Shown here one piece after another: positions 15,750 to 24,640 of a DNA stretch of 64,000 nucleotides (its first letter is position 1; each line of letters begins with the position of its first letter). Source of the stretch: Candidatus Dormiibacter inghamiae (lineage in GTDB: Bacteria > Chloroflexota > Dormibacteria > Dormibacterales > Dormibacteraceae); NCBI GenBank assembly GCA_016464825.1, contig JAEKNQ010000021.1, positions 1 through 64,000 on the forward strand, read 5' to 3'. Both the position numbers and the translations under genes were made by a program. The notes beneath the pieces were generated by a model. It did no database searches, was not told the DNA's origin, and saw only the letters and a program-made list of their open reading frames with translations.

Positions 15750-16471
15750 GCTTCCTGCAGGAGGTAGGGCAGTGGTTTCTCAACCCCGTCCACTGGCAGG
15801 GCACGGGCGGCATCCTGAACCGGCTGCAGGAGCACGTGCTGATGTCCATCGCGGCGACCGTCACGGCTACGCTGATCGGCCTGCCGATCGGGCTGGCTCT
15901 CGGCCACTGGGGCAAGGGCGGCGGCCTGGCGATCAACGTGGCCAATGTGGGCCGGGCGATTCCTTCCTTCGCCATCCTGGTCATCGCCGTCCAGGTGGTT
16001 GGCATAGGCGCCACTCCAGCCTTTCTGGCGCTGGTGGCGCTGGCGATCCCGCCCATCGTCACCAACAGCTTCGTGGGCATGCGGGATATCGATCCCGAGC
16101 TGCGGGACGCCGCCCGCGGGCTGGGGATGCGCGAGAACGCCGTGCTGCTCAAGGTCGAGCTGCCCAACGCCATGCCGGTAGTCATGGCGGGCATCAGGAC
16201 CAGCGGGGTCCAGGTGGTGGCGACGGCCACGCTGGCCGCCCTGGTGGGCTGGGGCGGTCTCGGCCGCTACATAGTGGATGGTTTGGCCAACCGCGATTTC
16301 GTGCAGGTCTTCGCCGGAGCCATCCTCGTAGCCGTGCTGTCAGGCCTGGCCGAGATCGGGCTGGCGGCGCTTCAGAAGGTGCTCACGCCGGCCGGGCTGC
16401 GCCTGCGCGATCAGCCTCTGAAGTCAGCCGCCATCCGGAAGGGCGCTCCCCAGGCGGAGCCGGCGTCCTGA
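15746..16471 (+). CDS. opuCD: OpuC-type ABC importer permease, second subunit
   Basis: 241 residues with about six transmembrane helices. EAA loop: DAARGLGMRENAVLLKVELPNAMPVVMAGIRTSGVQ. VGRAIPSFAILVIAVQVVGIG and LVGWGGLGRYIVDGL match OpuCD/ProW. Translation is coupled to opuCB by GTGA. The expected fourth component, the binding protein, is not next but 2.5 kb downstream beyond an unrelated regulator-transporter pair and an ERCC4-like remnant, suggesting an insertion into an ancestral opuC cluster. Confidence 0.9.
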   Translation: MSFLQEVGQWFLNPVHWQGTGGILNRLQEHVLMSIAATVTATLIGLPIGLALGHWGKGGGLAINVANVGRAIPSFAILVIAVQVVGIGATPAFLALVALAIPPIVTNSFVGMRDIDPELRDAARGLGMRENAVLLKVELPNAMPVVMAGIRTSGVQVVATATLAALVGWGGLGRYIVDGLANRDFVQVFAGAILVAVLSGLAEIGLAALQKVLTPAGLRLRDQPLKSAAIRKGAPQAEPAS

Positions 16472-16479
16472 GCCGTGCT

Positions 16480-16735
16480 GCGCTCCTGCGGAGAGCTGGG
16501 TTTCCGGGGTTGGTGCGGGCGGAGCTGAGGGCTCCTCTTCGCCGCCGATTCCTGGACTGCGGCAGCCTCGGCTGCTGCCCGGGTGCTGGCGGCGGCGAGG
16601 TAGCGGTAGGTCCATTGTTAGGACAGACGGCGGCTTTCACAGAACACGGTGGGCACGCTAGGCCAGCGCACCTGCAGTTCCGCCAGCCAATTGGCACCAG
16701 GGCTGGCCGGATCCAATCGAGTTTGAACAGCGTTC
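16480..16735 (-). pseudogene. C-terminal remnant of an ERCC4-like nuclease domain, interrupted by TAA
   Basis: On the minus strand the sequence reads NWLAELQVRWPSVPTVFCES, RRLS, then TAA (16618-16620), then QWTYRYLAAASTRAAAEAAAV in the same frame. I recall actinobacterial ERCC4-domain proteins with a C-terminus like VPIVFCETRPLAEEWTYRYLAAA, so the two halves match across the stop. The conserved N-terminal catalytic part is absent; sequence past about 16735 is the XRE regulator. I read this as a decayed 3' fragment occupying the space between opuCD and the regulator. Confidence 0.45.
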
Positions 16736-16744
16736 GGCGAGGGA

Positions 16745-17653
16745 TCAGGGCTTAGCAGCTGCGCGACTCTGCTCATCGAGGGTCTCGCAGCTGAACGCAG
16801 CCTTGATCTGTGCCGCTGGCTGGTCCACCGCCACCCGCAACCGCGCCTCTGTCGGGCCATCACGAGCGGGCGTGAACAGGTGGAGTCTGAGCGAAGGCTG
16901 CTCACCCACCTGGTAGGTGGTGAACTCGAGATCGAGACGGCCCAACTCCGGGTGCTTCAGCCGCTTCAGTCCCTCCGGCCGGCCGTGCACGTCCTGCCGG
17001 CGCCAGAGAGCAGCGAACTCAGAGCTGCCCTCGATCAGGTCATTAATCAGCTCTTGGTAGTCGGGGTCCGTCAGGTCGCGGCCCGCGTCGGCCCGGAAAG
17101 CTGCCACCATCAGCTCCGCCTCGCGCTCCCAGTCAAGGAGCAGGCGGCGGCCATCGGCCACCATGAACATCCTCCACAACGAGTTTCGACGGTGGTCCGG
17201 GAGCGCTGACCAGCCGTAGACCACCTCGCTGGCGCGGTTCCAGGCCAGCACCTCCCGCCGCCGGCCCGTGACATACGCGGGGAATGGGTCCCAGCACTCG
17301 AGCACGCGCAGCATGCGGGGCGACATGCAGGCGGTGGCCGGCTCGGACGGCGGCTCCTGGCCGCCCAGCCGGAATAGATGCGTACGCTCCGCCGGCTCCA
17401 ACTGGAGCGCCCGCGAGATCGCGCCCAGAACCTGGGCCGAGACCCGGATGTCGCGGCCCTGCTCGAGCCAGGTGTACCAGGTGAGGCCGACGCCCGCCAA
17501 GTCTGCCACCTCCTCCCGGCGCAGGCCAGGCGTCCGGCGGCGGCGGCCGTTGCGCAACCCGATGGTTTCGGGGTTGAGGCGAGCCCGCCGGCTCTTGAGG
17601 AAGGCGCTTAGCTCCTGCCGGGTGGTGGTCTCACTACCAGGATAACTGGACAT
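16745..17653 (-). CDS. XRE-family regulator with MmyB-like ligand-binding domain
   Basis: About 302 residues from ATG 17653. SAFLKSRRARLNPETIGL, RRRTPGLRREEVADLAGVGLTWYTWLEQGRD is the typical HTH_31/XRE N-terminus of this family. The C-terminal MmyB-like PAS fold follows (AYVTGRRREVLAWNRASEVVYG, LWRMFM, WRRQDVHGRPEGLKRLKHPELG). It diverges from an EamA transporter, 37 bp apart, a frequent arrangement for this family, and probably represses it. TATTCT lies 8 nt before the ATG. Confidence 0.87.
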   Translation of the reverse strand: MSSYPGSETTTRQELSAFLKSRRARLNPETIGLRNGRRRRTPGLRREEVADLAGVGLTWYTWLEQGRDIRVSAQVLGAISRALQLEPAERTHLFRLGGQEPPSEPATACMSPRMLRVLECWDPFPAYVTGRRREVLAWNRASEVVYGWSALPDHRRNSLWRMFMVADGRRLLLDWEREAELMVAAFRADAGRDLTDPDYQELINDLIEGSSEFAALWRRQDVHGRPEGLKRLKHPELGRLDLEFTTYQVGEQPSLRLHLFTPARDGPTEARLRVAVDQPAAQIKAAFSCETLDEQSRAAAKP

Positions 17654-17690
17654 CTTGTACCAGAATAGCAGAGCGCTCATCGTAGATCAC

Positions 17691-18656
17691 ATGAGGTTCC
17701 AGAGTCTCTCCTTCAGTCTTCGCAAGCTGCCCCGTAGGGCGCGGGTCGCCTGCGCGCTGCCGGTCGTGTGGATCGCGTTCGGCTCGGCCTTCGTAGCGCT
17801 CAAGGTGGGCGTTGCGACTGTGCCACCGTTCCTCTTTTCGGGCGGCCGCTTCCTGCTCGTCGGCGCGCTGCTGCTGGGGTGGTCGGCCTGGCGCGCTCGT
17901 GGTCGACTCAACGTGAGCCGGCAGGACGTGCTGATCGCTGCCGCCACCGGCGGCGGCCTGATCTTCGCCGGCCAGGGCGCCGCCTCCTGGGCCTCTCAAT
18001 ACCTGACGCCGGGGATCGTCGCGGTACTCAGCTCCACGATGCCGCTTTGGGCGGCATTGATCGGCTGGGTGGCTCTCGGCACGCGCGTGGCGCGGCTCGG
18101 CACAGTCGGCCTGGTAGCCGGCTTCGGTGGAGTCGCCTTCCTGGTCTGGCCGACGAGCCGCGCCGGCGTTCAGTTGGTCCCGGCGGTGGTCACCACCGCG
18201 GGAGCGGTCGGCTGGGCCGCGGGGGCGCTCTTCGCCAGTAGGTCCAGCTTCGCGCGCCGGCCGACCCTGATGACCGCCCTGCAGATGCTGGTGGGCGGCG
18301 GGCTCCAGGTCATGCTCGGCCTGGGCAGCGGTGAGGCCGGCCAGGTCGGGTTGCAGCAGGTCGTTCCGGCGTTCCCCGTGTTCCTCTACCTCGTGATCGT
18401 CCCGGCGCTGATCGGCTTCCCGCTGTTCACCTGGCTCCTCACGCACGTCCCGATCCACGTTGCCAACACGGTGTCCTATGCGGCCCCGGTCGTGGCGCTG
18501 GCGCTGGGCTGGCTCCTGCTCGGCCAGCAGGTGACGCTACGGACGCTGGCCGGGGTCGCGGTCATCCTGGTGGGCGTAGGCCTGATCGTCTGGAGCGCCA
18601 AGGGGACGGCGGCCAGGAAAGAGGAAGTGAGGCAGTTGGATAAGCGGGCCGCCTAA
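17691..18656 (+). CDS. EamA/DMT-superfamily transporter
   Basis: About 321 residues, ten hydrophobic helices in two EamA repeats; FGSAFVALKVGVATVPPFLFSGGRF and the second-half TVSYAAPVVALALGWLLLGQQ are signatures. ATG 17691 is chosen; an in-frame TTG at 17655 would overlap the regulator's promoter. It likely exports a metabolite or amino acid. Paired divergently with the XRE regulator at 16745-17653. Confidence 0.85.
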   Translation: MRFQSLSFSLRKLPRRARVACALPVVWIAFGSAFVALKVGVATVPPFLFSGGRFLLVGALLLGWSAWRARGRLNVSRQDVLIAAATGGGLIFAGQGAASWASQYLTPGIVAVLSSTMPLWAALIGWVALGTRVARLGTVGLVAGFGGVAFLVWPTSRAGVQLVPAVVTTAGAVGWAAGALFASRSSFARRPTLMTALQMLVGGGLQVMLGLGSGEAGQVGLQQVVPAFPVFLYLVIVPALIGFPLFTWLLTHVPIHVANTVSYAAPVVALALGWLLLGQQVTLRTLAGVAVILVGVGLIVWSAKGTAARKEEVRQLDKRAA

Positions 18657-18659
18657 CTC

Positions 18660-18830
18660 GTGCCGGCCGGCGGCGTCAGCTCAGGCATCTTTCTGGTCTT
18701 TGTCCGTCTCTTCATGAAGGGGACGACCCTGGGCCAAGGGCAGGGCTTGGTGCCGGTTGTTGGGATGGTTCTCGTCGTCCTATTCAGCTTCTTCCGGCAT
18801 TTCGGACTGGGCCCAGGCATCCCCCTCTGA
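18660..18830 (+). CDS. Possible 56-residue hydrophobic protein
   Basis: A GTG-TGA frame directly after the EamA stop encodes SGIFLVFVRLFMKGTTLGQG, then GLVPVVGMVLVVLFSFFRHF, a plausible pair of short membrane segments. No Shine-Dalgarno is evident and no family is recognised; it could be a remnant or chance. The remaining spacer to opuCC (18831-18952) holds only the AAGGAGG ribosome site. Confidence 0.25.
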   Translation: MPAGGVSSGIFLVFVRLFMKGTTLGQGQGLVPVVGMVLVVLFSFFRHFGLGPGIPL

Positions 18831-18952
18831 GCCGAGTGCGGGGGTGGCGCACTGCCCTCGCTTCCAGTAGCTTTTCTCTGGTCGGCGGCTAACAGGAGCT
18901 GCCATCCACGCCGGCAGGAAGGCCGGCACCAGCCAAGGAGGCACTAGGAGCG

Positions 18953-19873
18953 ATGCACCGATTCGCACATCGGGCCCTACTCGCCTCCATCCTGGGACTG
19001 AGCCTTATCGGCAGCGCCTGCGGTTCGTCGGGCGGCGGCTCTCCCTCGGGTGGAAGCAAGGGCACCATCACTGTGGCGGGATTCAACTTCGCGGAGAGTT
19101 CGATCGCCGCCAACATCTACGGAGGGGCGCTGAAGGGCGCCGGCTACACTGTCAACTACAAGCTCAATCTCGGCAGCCGCGAGGTGGTCGAGCCCGCGCT
19201 TGAGCGGGGTGAGATCGACCTCTACCCCGGCTACGCGGCGACGGACTTGGAGTTCATCAACAAAGGCAAGGGTGAGGCCACGCCCGACGCCCGCGCCACT
19301 GTCGACAAGCTCAACACCTACCTGAGCAGCAAGAACGCCAAGGCGCTGGACCCGGCTCCTGCCATCGACGCCAACTCCTTCGCCGTCAAGAAGGATGGCA
19401 AGTACGGCAAGTACACCAAGCTCTCAGATTTGACCTCGGTTGCTGGCGAGATGACGCTCGGCGGTCCGCCTGAGTGCCCCAACCGGCCCTTCTGCCAGGC
19501 GGGGCTGGAGAAGACCTACGGACTTCACTTCAAGGCCTTCAAGGCCCTGGACAGCGGCGGCCCGCTCACCAAGTCAGCTCTGGACAAGGGCGACATCGAT
19601 ATCGGGCTCATCTTCTCTTCGGACAGCGCTTACTCCAGCGGCAAGTACACGCAACTGCAGGACGACAAGAAGCTCCAAAACGCTGACAACGTCACACCTA
19701 TCGTCGGCACCAAGCATGTCGACAGCAACGCGCAGAGCCTGCTGAACCAGGTCTCCGCCAAGTTCACCACCGACGAGCTGATCAAGATGAACAAGCGCGC
19801 CGACGTGGACAAGGACGACCCGGACGTGATCGCCGGCGACTGGCTCAAGAGCCACGGCTTCAAGACAGGCTAG
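18953..19873 (+). CDS. opuCC: Glycine betaine/proline-family solute-binding lipoprotein (OpuCC/ProX type)
   Basis: 306 residues. Signal peptide with an A-C lipoprotein junction at residues 22-23 (LSLIGSACGSSGGG), then a Ser/Gly linker. The mature domain has TITVAGFNFAESSIAANIYGGALKGAGYTVNYKLNLGSREVVEPALERGEIDLYPGY, the OsmF/OpuCC start, with GEMTLGGPPECPNRPFCQAGLEKTYG and DSGGPLTKSALDKGDIDIGLIFSSD. It delivers osmoprotectant to OpuCB/CD. AAGGAGG precedes the ATG and a terminator follows, so it is its own transcription unit. Confidence 0.92.
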   Translation: MHRFAHRALLASILGLSLIGSACGSSGGGSPSGGSKGTITVAGFNFAESSIAANIYGGALKGAGYTVNYKLNLGSREVVEPALERGEIDLYPGYAATDLEFINKGKGEATPDARATVDKLNTYLSSKNAKALDPAPAIDANSFAVKKDGKYGKYTKLSDLTSVAGEMTLGGPPECPNRPFCQAGLEKTYGLHFKAFKALDSGGPLTKSALDKGDIDIGLIFSSDSAYSSGKYTQLQDDKKLQNADNVTPIVGTKHVDSNAQSLLNQVSAKFTTDELIKMNKRADVDKDDPDVIAGDWLKSHGFKTG

Positions 19874-19885
19874 ACAATCGTCTCA

Positions 19886-19922
19886 GAGCGGTGGGGAAGG
19901 CTGGCGCCTTCCTCACCGGCTC
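19886..19922 (+). terminator. Hairpin after opuCC
   Basis: GAGCGGTGGGGAAGG pairs imperfectly with CCTTCCTCACCGGCTC across a short CTGGCG loop, giving a long stem 12 bp after the opuCC stop. No T-run follows. Confidence 0.6.
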
Positions 19923-20016
19923 GAGCGCAAGTTACCCGGATGCTTCACTGCCGCAGGTCTAACCATCAGGCCGGCCGCTCCTCCCCTCGACCCCCCGGTT
20001 CTGGTTGGATTGAGCC

Positions 20017-20484
20017 ATGAAGCTTGAACCAGGTCAGCCGGCGCCCGATTTCAATCTGCTCGACCAGGACGGTCGTCAGGTTTCTCTCAGCTCCTACCGC
20101 GGGCGCAAGGTGCTCGTCTACTTCTATCCGAAGGACGACACGCCGGGCTGCACCAAGGAGGCCTGCCAGTTCAACGATTCGCTGCCCGGCTTTGAAGAGG
20201 CCGGCGCGGACATCCTCGGCATCTCCGCCGACGACGCTCAAAGCCATCGCGCCTTCCGGGCCAAGTACGGCCTTCGCTTCCTGCTTCTGACCGACCCGGG
20301 ACACGAAGTCGCCAAAGCCTACGTCGCCTATGGCGAGCGGATGCTCTATGGCAAGCCTGTCACGGGCATCCTCCGCTCGACCTTCTTGATCGACGCTGAG
20401 GGCGGCATCGCACGAGCCTGGTACGACGTCCAGGCCGACGGCCACGCCGGCAAGGTGCTAGAGGGGCTGGGCGCTTCCCGCTGA
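20017..20484 (+). CDS. bcp: Thioredoxin-dependent peroxiredoxin (BCP/PrxQ type)
   Basis: 155 residues. FYPKDDTPGCTKEACQFND contains the peroxidatic Cys (about 45) and the resolving Cys five residues on, the alpha-type BCP pattern. PAPDFNLLDQDGRQVSLSSYRG and LRSTFLIDAEGGIARAWYDV complete the fold. It reduces peroxides with thioredoxin. This is an ordinary Cys peroxiredoxin, useful as a contrast to the TGA-containing homolog at 30673-31155. Its stop overlaps the next gene as CTGA. Confidence 0.93.
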   Translation: MKLEPGQPAPDFNLLDQDGRQVSLSSYRGRKVLVYFYPKDDTPGCTKEACQFNDSLPGFEEAGADILGISADDAQSHRAFRAKYGLRFLLLTDPGHEVAKAYVAYGERMLYGKPVTGILRSTFLIDAEGGIARAWYDVQADGHAGKVLEGLGASR

Positions 20485-21263
20485 GCGGTCAGCGGGTCCA
20501 GTTCCAGGAGCTCGACTGGCAGATCATGCCGGGGCAGCCGCTTTCGGTTCACGTGCAGCTGGCCCTGGAGGAGGTCTTGCTGAGCCGGCTGGCAACGGGC
20601 GAGGGGGCACCTGCCCTGCGCTTTTGGGATTGGACTGAGCCGGCGCTCATCCTCGGCTCAAATCAGGTGGCTGCCAACGAGGTCGATCGGGAAGCCGCCG
20701 AGCAGCTCGGCTTTGCGATCGGCCGCCGGATGAGCGGCGGGGGAACCATGATCGTCGAGCCGGAGCGCACCATCACTTACTCGCTCTTCGCGCCGGCGTC
20801 GCTGGTGGCGGGGCTGAGCTTCGTCGAGTCCTTCGCGCACCTAGACGCCTGGGCGGTTGACTGCCTGCGCCGCCTGGGTGTTCCGGCCGGCTACCGGCCC
20901 ATCAACGACATCGTGTCGCCTGAAGGCAAGATCGGCGGTGCCGCCCAGGCGCGGCGCCGAGGCTGCCTGCTGCACCACACCACCATCGCCTACGACATGG
21001 AGCCCGGTTTGGTGCAGCAGCTGATCCGGATCGGCCGCGAGCGTGTGTCCTCGCTGGGGGTGCGCAGCGCCGAGAAGCAGGTTTCACCGCTGGCCCGCTG
21101 GACGCACATGAGCCGCGCCCAAGTGGTCAGGGCCCTGAGCGACCACTTCTACTCCCACCATGGCGGCCGGCCGGGACGGCTCAGTGCCGCTGAACTGGCC
21201 GAAGCTCAGCTGCTGGCCGCCAGCAAGTACGCGACCGCTGACTGGATCGATCGCCTGTGCTGA
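20481..21263 (+). CDS. Lipoate-protein ligase A / octanoyltransferase (LplA/LipM) family protein
   Basis: About 260 residues. PLSVHVQLALEEVLLSRL, ILGSNQVAANEVDREAAEQLGFAIGRRMSGGGTMI and NDIVSPEGKIGGAAQARRRGCLLHHTTIAYDM are the family motifs, with the catalytic-site Lys in GKIGG. The coding signal starts ahead of ATG 20526 (VQFQELDWQIMPG), leaving CTG 20481, which overlaps the peroxiredoxin TGA, as the only initiator. It attaches lipoyl or octanoyl groups to dehydrogenase or GcvH domains; ligase versus transferase cannot be told here. Confidence 0.8.
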   Translation: MSGQRVQFQELDWQIMPGQPLSVHVQLALEEVLLSRLATGEGAPALRFWDWTEPALILGSNQVAANEVDREAAEQLGFAIGRRMSGGGTMIVEPERTITYSLFAPASLVAGLSFVESFAHLDAWAVDCLRRLGVPAGYRPINDIVSPEGKIGGAAQARRRGCLLHHTTIAYDMEPGLVQQLIRIGRERVSSLGVRSAEKQVSPLARWTHMSRAQVVRALSDHFYSHHGGRPGRLSAAELAEAQLLAASKYATADWIDRLC

Positions 21264-21293
21264 GCCGAGCTGCCGCTCAGACCTCTTGCAGCA

Positions 21294-22028
21294 TCACGCG
21301 GTGCGGCGTCTCAAGGTGGCCGCGCCGGCCGCGAGCGCCAACAAAGAGCACGCCGCGACCACGCCGACGTCCTGAATCAATTCCCGACTCAGCTCGGCTG
21401 AAGTGGTTATCAGCTTCAGCGCATCAACTGCGTAGGAGAGGGGCAGGAAGTCGGAGATGCGGGCGAGGATCCCTGCCATGTGGTCGCGGGGTACCAGCAG
21501 GCCGCAGAGGAGGACCTGAGTGCCGGCGAAAAGCGGCATGAACTGCACCGCCTGGAACTCAGTGCGGGCAAAGGCGCTGACGAAGAGACCCAGCGCCATG
21601 CCGAGCACAGCGTCAAGTACTGCGATTCCGAACATCAGTGCCAACGAACCCTTCACGTCCAGCCCGAGCCAGAACAGACACAGGCTCGCAGCCACGCCCA
21701 CCTGAATGACCGCCAAGAGTCCAAACGCGACTGCGTATCCGAGCAATAGGTCCAGCTTGGCGATAGGCATGGTCATGAGCCGTTCCAGCGTCCCGCTCCG
21801 GCGCTCTCTCAGTGTCGCCACGGATGTGACCAGAAACATGACTATGAAGGGGAAGATCGCCAGCAGCGTCGGAGCCAGACGTTCGAACAGCGGCTTGGAG
21901 TCGAAGACGTAGCGCATGAGGACCATGAGCAGAGCCGGCAGGAGGATCACGAGGGCCAAGGTGCGGTGGTCTCGGCGCAGCTGGGCCATGATCCGCCAGC
22001 TCGTGATCAAGGTCACGCGCAGGCTCAC
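21294..22028 (-). CDS. ABC-2 type transporter permease
   Basis: 244 residues with six transmembrane helices. RDHRTLALVILLPALLMVLMRYVF and TSVATLRERRSGTLERLMTMPIAKLDLLLGYAVAFG are typical of ABC-2 exporters, as is GLLVPRDHMAGILARISDFLPLSYAVDALK. The GTG start overlaps the ATPase stop as GTGA. Substrate unknown. Because the partner ATPase is frameshifted, the exporter may be inactive. Confidence 0.85.
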   Translation of the reverse strand: MSLRVTLITSWRIMAQLRRDHRTLALVILLPALLMVLMRYVFDSKPLFERLAPTLLAIFPFIVMFLVTSVATLRERRSGTLERLMTMPIAKLDLLLGYAVAFGLLAVIQVGVAASLCLFWLGLDVKGSLALMFGIAVLDAVLGMALGLFVSAFARTEFQAVQFMPLFAGTQVLLCGLLVPRDHMAGILARISDFLPLSYAVDALKLITTSAELSRELIQDVGVVAACSLLALAAGAATLRRRTA

Positions 22029-22761
22029 GCAGGCGTCTCCACAGCTGCCCCGGTTTCCCCGGCCAGCTGCATAAAGGCCTGCTCCAGGTCATGGCTGCCG
22101 GTGCTGCGGCGAACTCCCTCCGGGCTGTCGTCAGCGAGAATCGAGCCGTCTCGCATCAGCAGCAGCTGATCGCAGCGCGCTGCCTCATCCATGATGTGGC
22201 TGGAGACGATCAGCGTCGCGCCTAGATCGCCGGCGAGTTGATGAAACAGCCGCCAAAGCTCCTCGCGCAGAACCGGGTCCAAGCCGATGGTCGGCTCATC
22301 CAGGATGAGCAGCTCGGGCTGGTTCAACAGCGCAACCGCAAGACTTGTTCGCGAAAGCTGGCCACCGGAGAGCTGGGCGACCAATCGCTCGCCTCCCGAC
22401 TAAGCCCTACCTGCTCCAGAACGAGGCCAACGGCGGGCGCCTCGGCCTTGATCATGGCGGCGAAGTAGCGAAGGTTGTCGCGGATCGAGAGGTCAGCGTA
22501 GACAGCGGGTGACTGGGTGGCGTAGCCGATGCGGCCTCGCAGCGCGCGGCTGCCTGCCGCTCTACCCAGCACGCTGATCCGGCCCTGAGTGACGGTCTGC
22601 ACCCCGACTATGGCCCGGAGAAGGGTGCTCTTGCCGCAGCCGCTGGGCCCCACCAACGCTGTCAGAGCACCACGCCGGATCGAGCAGTCCAACCCGTGCA
22701 GTACCTCGGTGCCGCCGCGGACCACGCGAAGGCCCTGGGTCTCGACAGCGCGAGAATTCAT
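22025..22761 (-). pseudogene. ABC exporter ATPase with a frameshift near 22385
   Basis: From ATG 22761 the first frame gives Walker A GPSGCGKSTLLRAIVG and Q-loop GYATQSPAVYADLSIRDNLRYF, ending ...EQVGLSREAS and then nonsense. The second frame resumes with LVAQLSGGQLSRTSLAVALL, Walker B LLILDEPTIGLDP and H-loop VSSHIMDEA through the stop at 22025. The two join if one base is restored in the AGCGATTGG stretch at about 22384-22390. All catalytic motifs are otherwise intact, so this is either a very recent mutation or a sequencing error. It is coupled to the ABC-2 permease. Confidence 0.85.
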
Positions 22762-22866
22762 CGCTTGTTGAATTGTAGCGCCTGAACTCAGTTTTCGCAA
22801 GCCCCTGGTCGCCCAGAGCTTTGGCCGACTCAGCTTCCCATCGCGCCGCCCCGGCCGGCGGGTGGG

Positions 22867-23232
22867 TCAGACCTCCTGGAGTACCGACATAATGTTGCCC
22901 GCCGGATCCTTGAACCAGGCGATGGGAGGACCCCAATTGCGGATAACTCCCTTCTCGTCGGACCCTTCGTACCGCTCGAAGCTGATTCCCCGCGCCGTGA
23001 GCTGGTCGACGGCGGAGTCGATGTCGTCGACCGGGAAGTTGAGGATGGTGAACGTCGCCGGAGTGTGGTCCGGCTTCGGATAGACGAGCGTGTTTCGGTC
23101 GCCTGCGATGTGCAGCGTGAGCATCCCGTTGGCCTCGGACACCCGAAGACCGAGTGTCTCGCTGTAGAACTGCTTGGCCTTCGCGATGTCATTGACTGAG
23201 AAGCCGCTGAATGCTTTGGTGTTCTCGAACAT
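22867..23232 (-). CDS. VOC (glyoxalase/bleomycin-resistance) family protein
   Basis: 121 residues from ATG 23232, preceded by [38 protein letters not shown] and [25 protein letters not shown] plus [17 protein letters not shown] give two beta-alpha-beta-beta-beta modules. One metal ligand (Glu in the last strand) is visible, others are not obvious, so it may be a binding protein more than an enzyme. The upstream TetR gene at 23324 is co-directional. Confidence 0.85.
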   Translation of the reverse strand: MFENTKAFSGFSVNDIAKAKQFYSETLGLRVSEANGMLTLHIAGDRNTLVYPKPDHTPATFTILNFPVDDIDSAVDQLTARGISFERYEGSDEKGVIRNWGPPIAWFKDPAGNIMSVLQEV

Positions 23233-23323
23233 GGTGCTCCCCTTCTCTGTGATGACTGTGGATACGGTGTGGCCGGGCTCTGTCTTCTTCTCCGTAAACA
23301 ATCCTCCTCCATCTGGGCGGTCA

Positions 23324-23911
23324 TCAGGGATCGAGGTAGCGCTGAATGGTGGGTGCCACGAGCTCGACGATCTCCTCTTGCGAAGCTGAGGCGAGAGGCT
23401 CGACCCCGAGAACGTACCGGACAATCGCGATGCCTACCAAGTGTGAACCCACGAGCGTGATCCGTAGCCGGGGCACGCCTACCGCATCCGCGATCCGGCT
23501 GAGCACCGTGGCGGTCAGAAACTGGCGAAGCAAATCCGCCCCCTGCTGGCTGGTGGTGGCGGACCGGATCAGGGCCTGCATACGAAGGCGTGAGCCGGGA
23601 TCTTCCCAGAGACCGAGAAATACGCGGAGCAAGCGCTCCGCCAAGCTGTTGCGAGGACCCGCGCCAACGACTCTGGCTATCAAGTCGGCGGGCTGGAAGG
23701 GTATCTCCAGCGCTTTGAGGAAGACGTCCTCCTTGCGGCCGAAGAAGTGGTGGACCAGCGCTGGGTCCACACCCGCCTCTCGGGCGATGCCCCGAATGGT
23801 GGTCCGGTCATAGCCGAGATCGCTGAAGAGTTGGCGCGCCGCCGCCAGCACCATAGCCCGCGTCTGCGTGGGACCCGGGCGCCGCCCGGCCGTCTGACCG
23901 TTGCCCATCAT
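23324..23911 (-). CDS. TetR-family transcriptional regulator
   Basis: 195 residues starting at a tandem [58 protein letters not shown] is the HTH with the conserved tyrosine/phenylalanine-phenylalanine region, and the C-terminus matches the TetR_C_33-like ligand domain (LRRQ-type helices around [26 protein letters not shown]). It lies 10 bp after comB in the same direction, and the VOC gene follows; it may control this group. Confidence 0.87.
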   Translation of the reverse strand: MMGNGQTAGRRPGPTQTRAMVLAAARQLFSDLGYDRTTIRGIAREAGVDPALVHHFFGRKEDVFLKALEIPFQPADLIARVVGAGPRNSLAERLLRVFLGLWEDPGSRLRMQALIRSATTSQQGADLLRQFLTATVLSRIADAVGVPRLRITLVGSHLVGIAIVRYVLGVEPLASASQEEIVELVAPTIQRYLDP

Positions 23912-23921
23912 CAGCTCCGCG

Positions 23922-24623
23922 TCAAGGTGGCGGCGAGGCACCTTCGTGATCCGCCCGCACGACCAAGCCGAGCGCGTCGCGTTGGACAGGCATGGCGAAG
24001 CCGTATCGGTCGGCTTCCAGGGCGACATCGAGGTCGCTGGGCGGGAAGCCGGCTGAGCGCCCCGCGCGCAGGTCCGCGAAACGCTGGCTGGCTTTGAGCC
24101 GCCCCAACAGCAGCGCCAGGTCCGCTCTGCGGCCGGTCAGCAGGTGCTCCAAATAGAGCGCGCAGGCGCGATCCTCAGGATGGTCGAGATCTTCCCCTGA
24201 GGCGACCAGCGTGACCAGCGCGGGGCTCGAGCACCTCAGCCAGCGACTGGTGGCAGCTGCGGTCACCAGGCCCGTGACGAGAATCCGCTCCGCCTGGGCG
24301 GCGGCAAGGACCGCTTGGACGCCGCTCGTGGTGCGCTGGATCAGCGTGCGGCCGGCGATCTCCACTTGCAACATCTGCGTGGGCGAGTTGCTGATTGGGA
24401 TACCCGTCACCGGAGCACCCTCTTCTTCAGCCGAGATCACCGCTGCGGGAATCCTCCTCGCCAGCGTCAGCGCTTCGACCACGGTACCGACGAGTCGGCA
24501 CTCGCTGGCCCCTCGATCGAGCGCCACGGCTGTGACAGTGAAGGCGCGAAGAACATCGATGACGACAACCACCCCCCGGGCCGACCGGGCTCCCGCGATG
24601 CCGCCGCGGTGTTCTATGCGCAA
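23922..24623 (-). CDS. comB: 2-phosphosulfolactate phosphatase (ComB) family protein
   Basis: 233 residues. VVVIDVLRAFTVTAVALDRGA, LIQRTTSGVQAVLAAAQAERILVTGLVTAAATSRWL and VASGEDLDHPEDRACALYLEHLLTG are the conserved blocks of ComB, a Mg-dependent phosphatase first described in coenzyme M synthesis. Bacterial homologs are common where coenzyme M is absent, so the true substrate may differ; no ComA or ComC is nearby. It sits between the OCD-family enzyme and TetR genes with very short gaps. Confidence 0.82.
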   Translation of the reverse strand: MRIEHRGGIAGARSARGVVVVIDVLRAFTVTAVALDRGASECRLVGTVVEALTLARRIPAAVISAEEEGAPVTGIPISNSPTQMLQVEIAGRTLIQRTTSGVQAVLAAAQAERILVTGLVTAAATSRWLRCSSPALVTLVASGEDLDHPEDRACALYLEHLLTGRRADLALLLGRLKASQRFADLRAGRSAGFPPSDLDVALEADRYGFAMPVQRDALGLVVRADHEGASPPP

Positions 24624-24640
24624 TCCGGCCCGCTCGTGGG

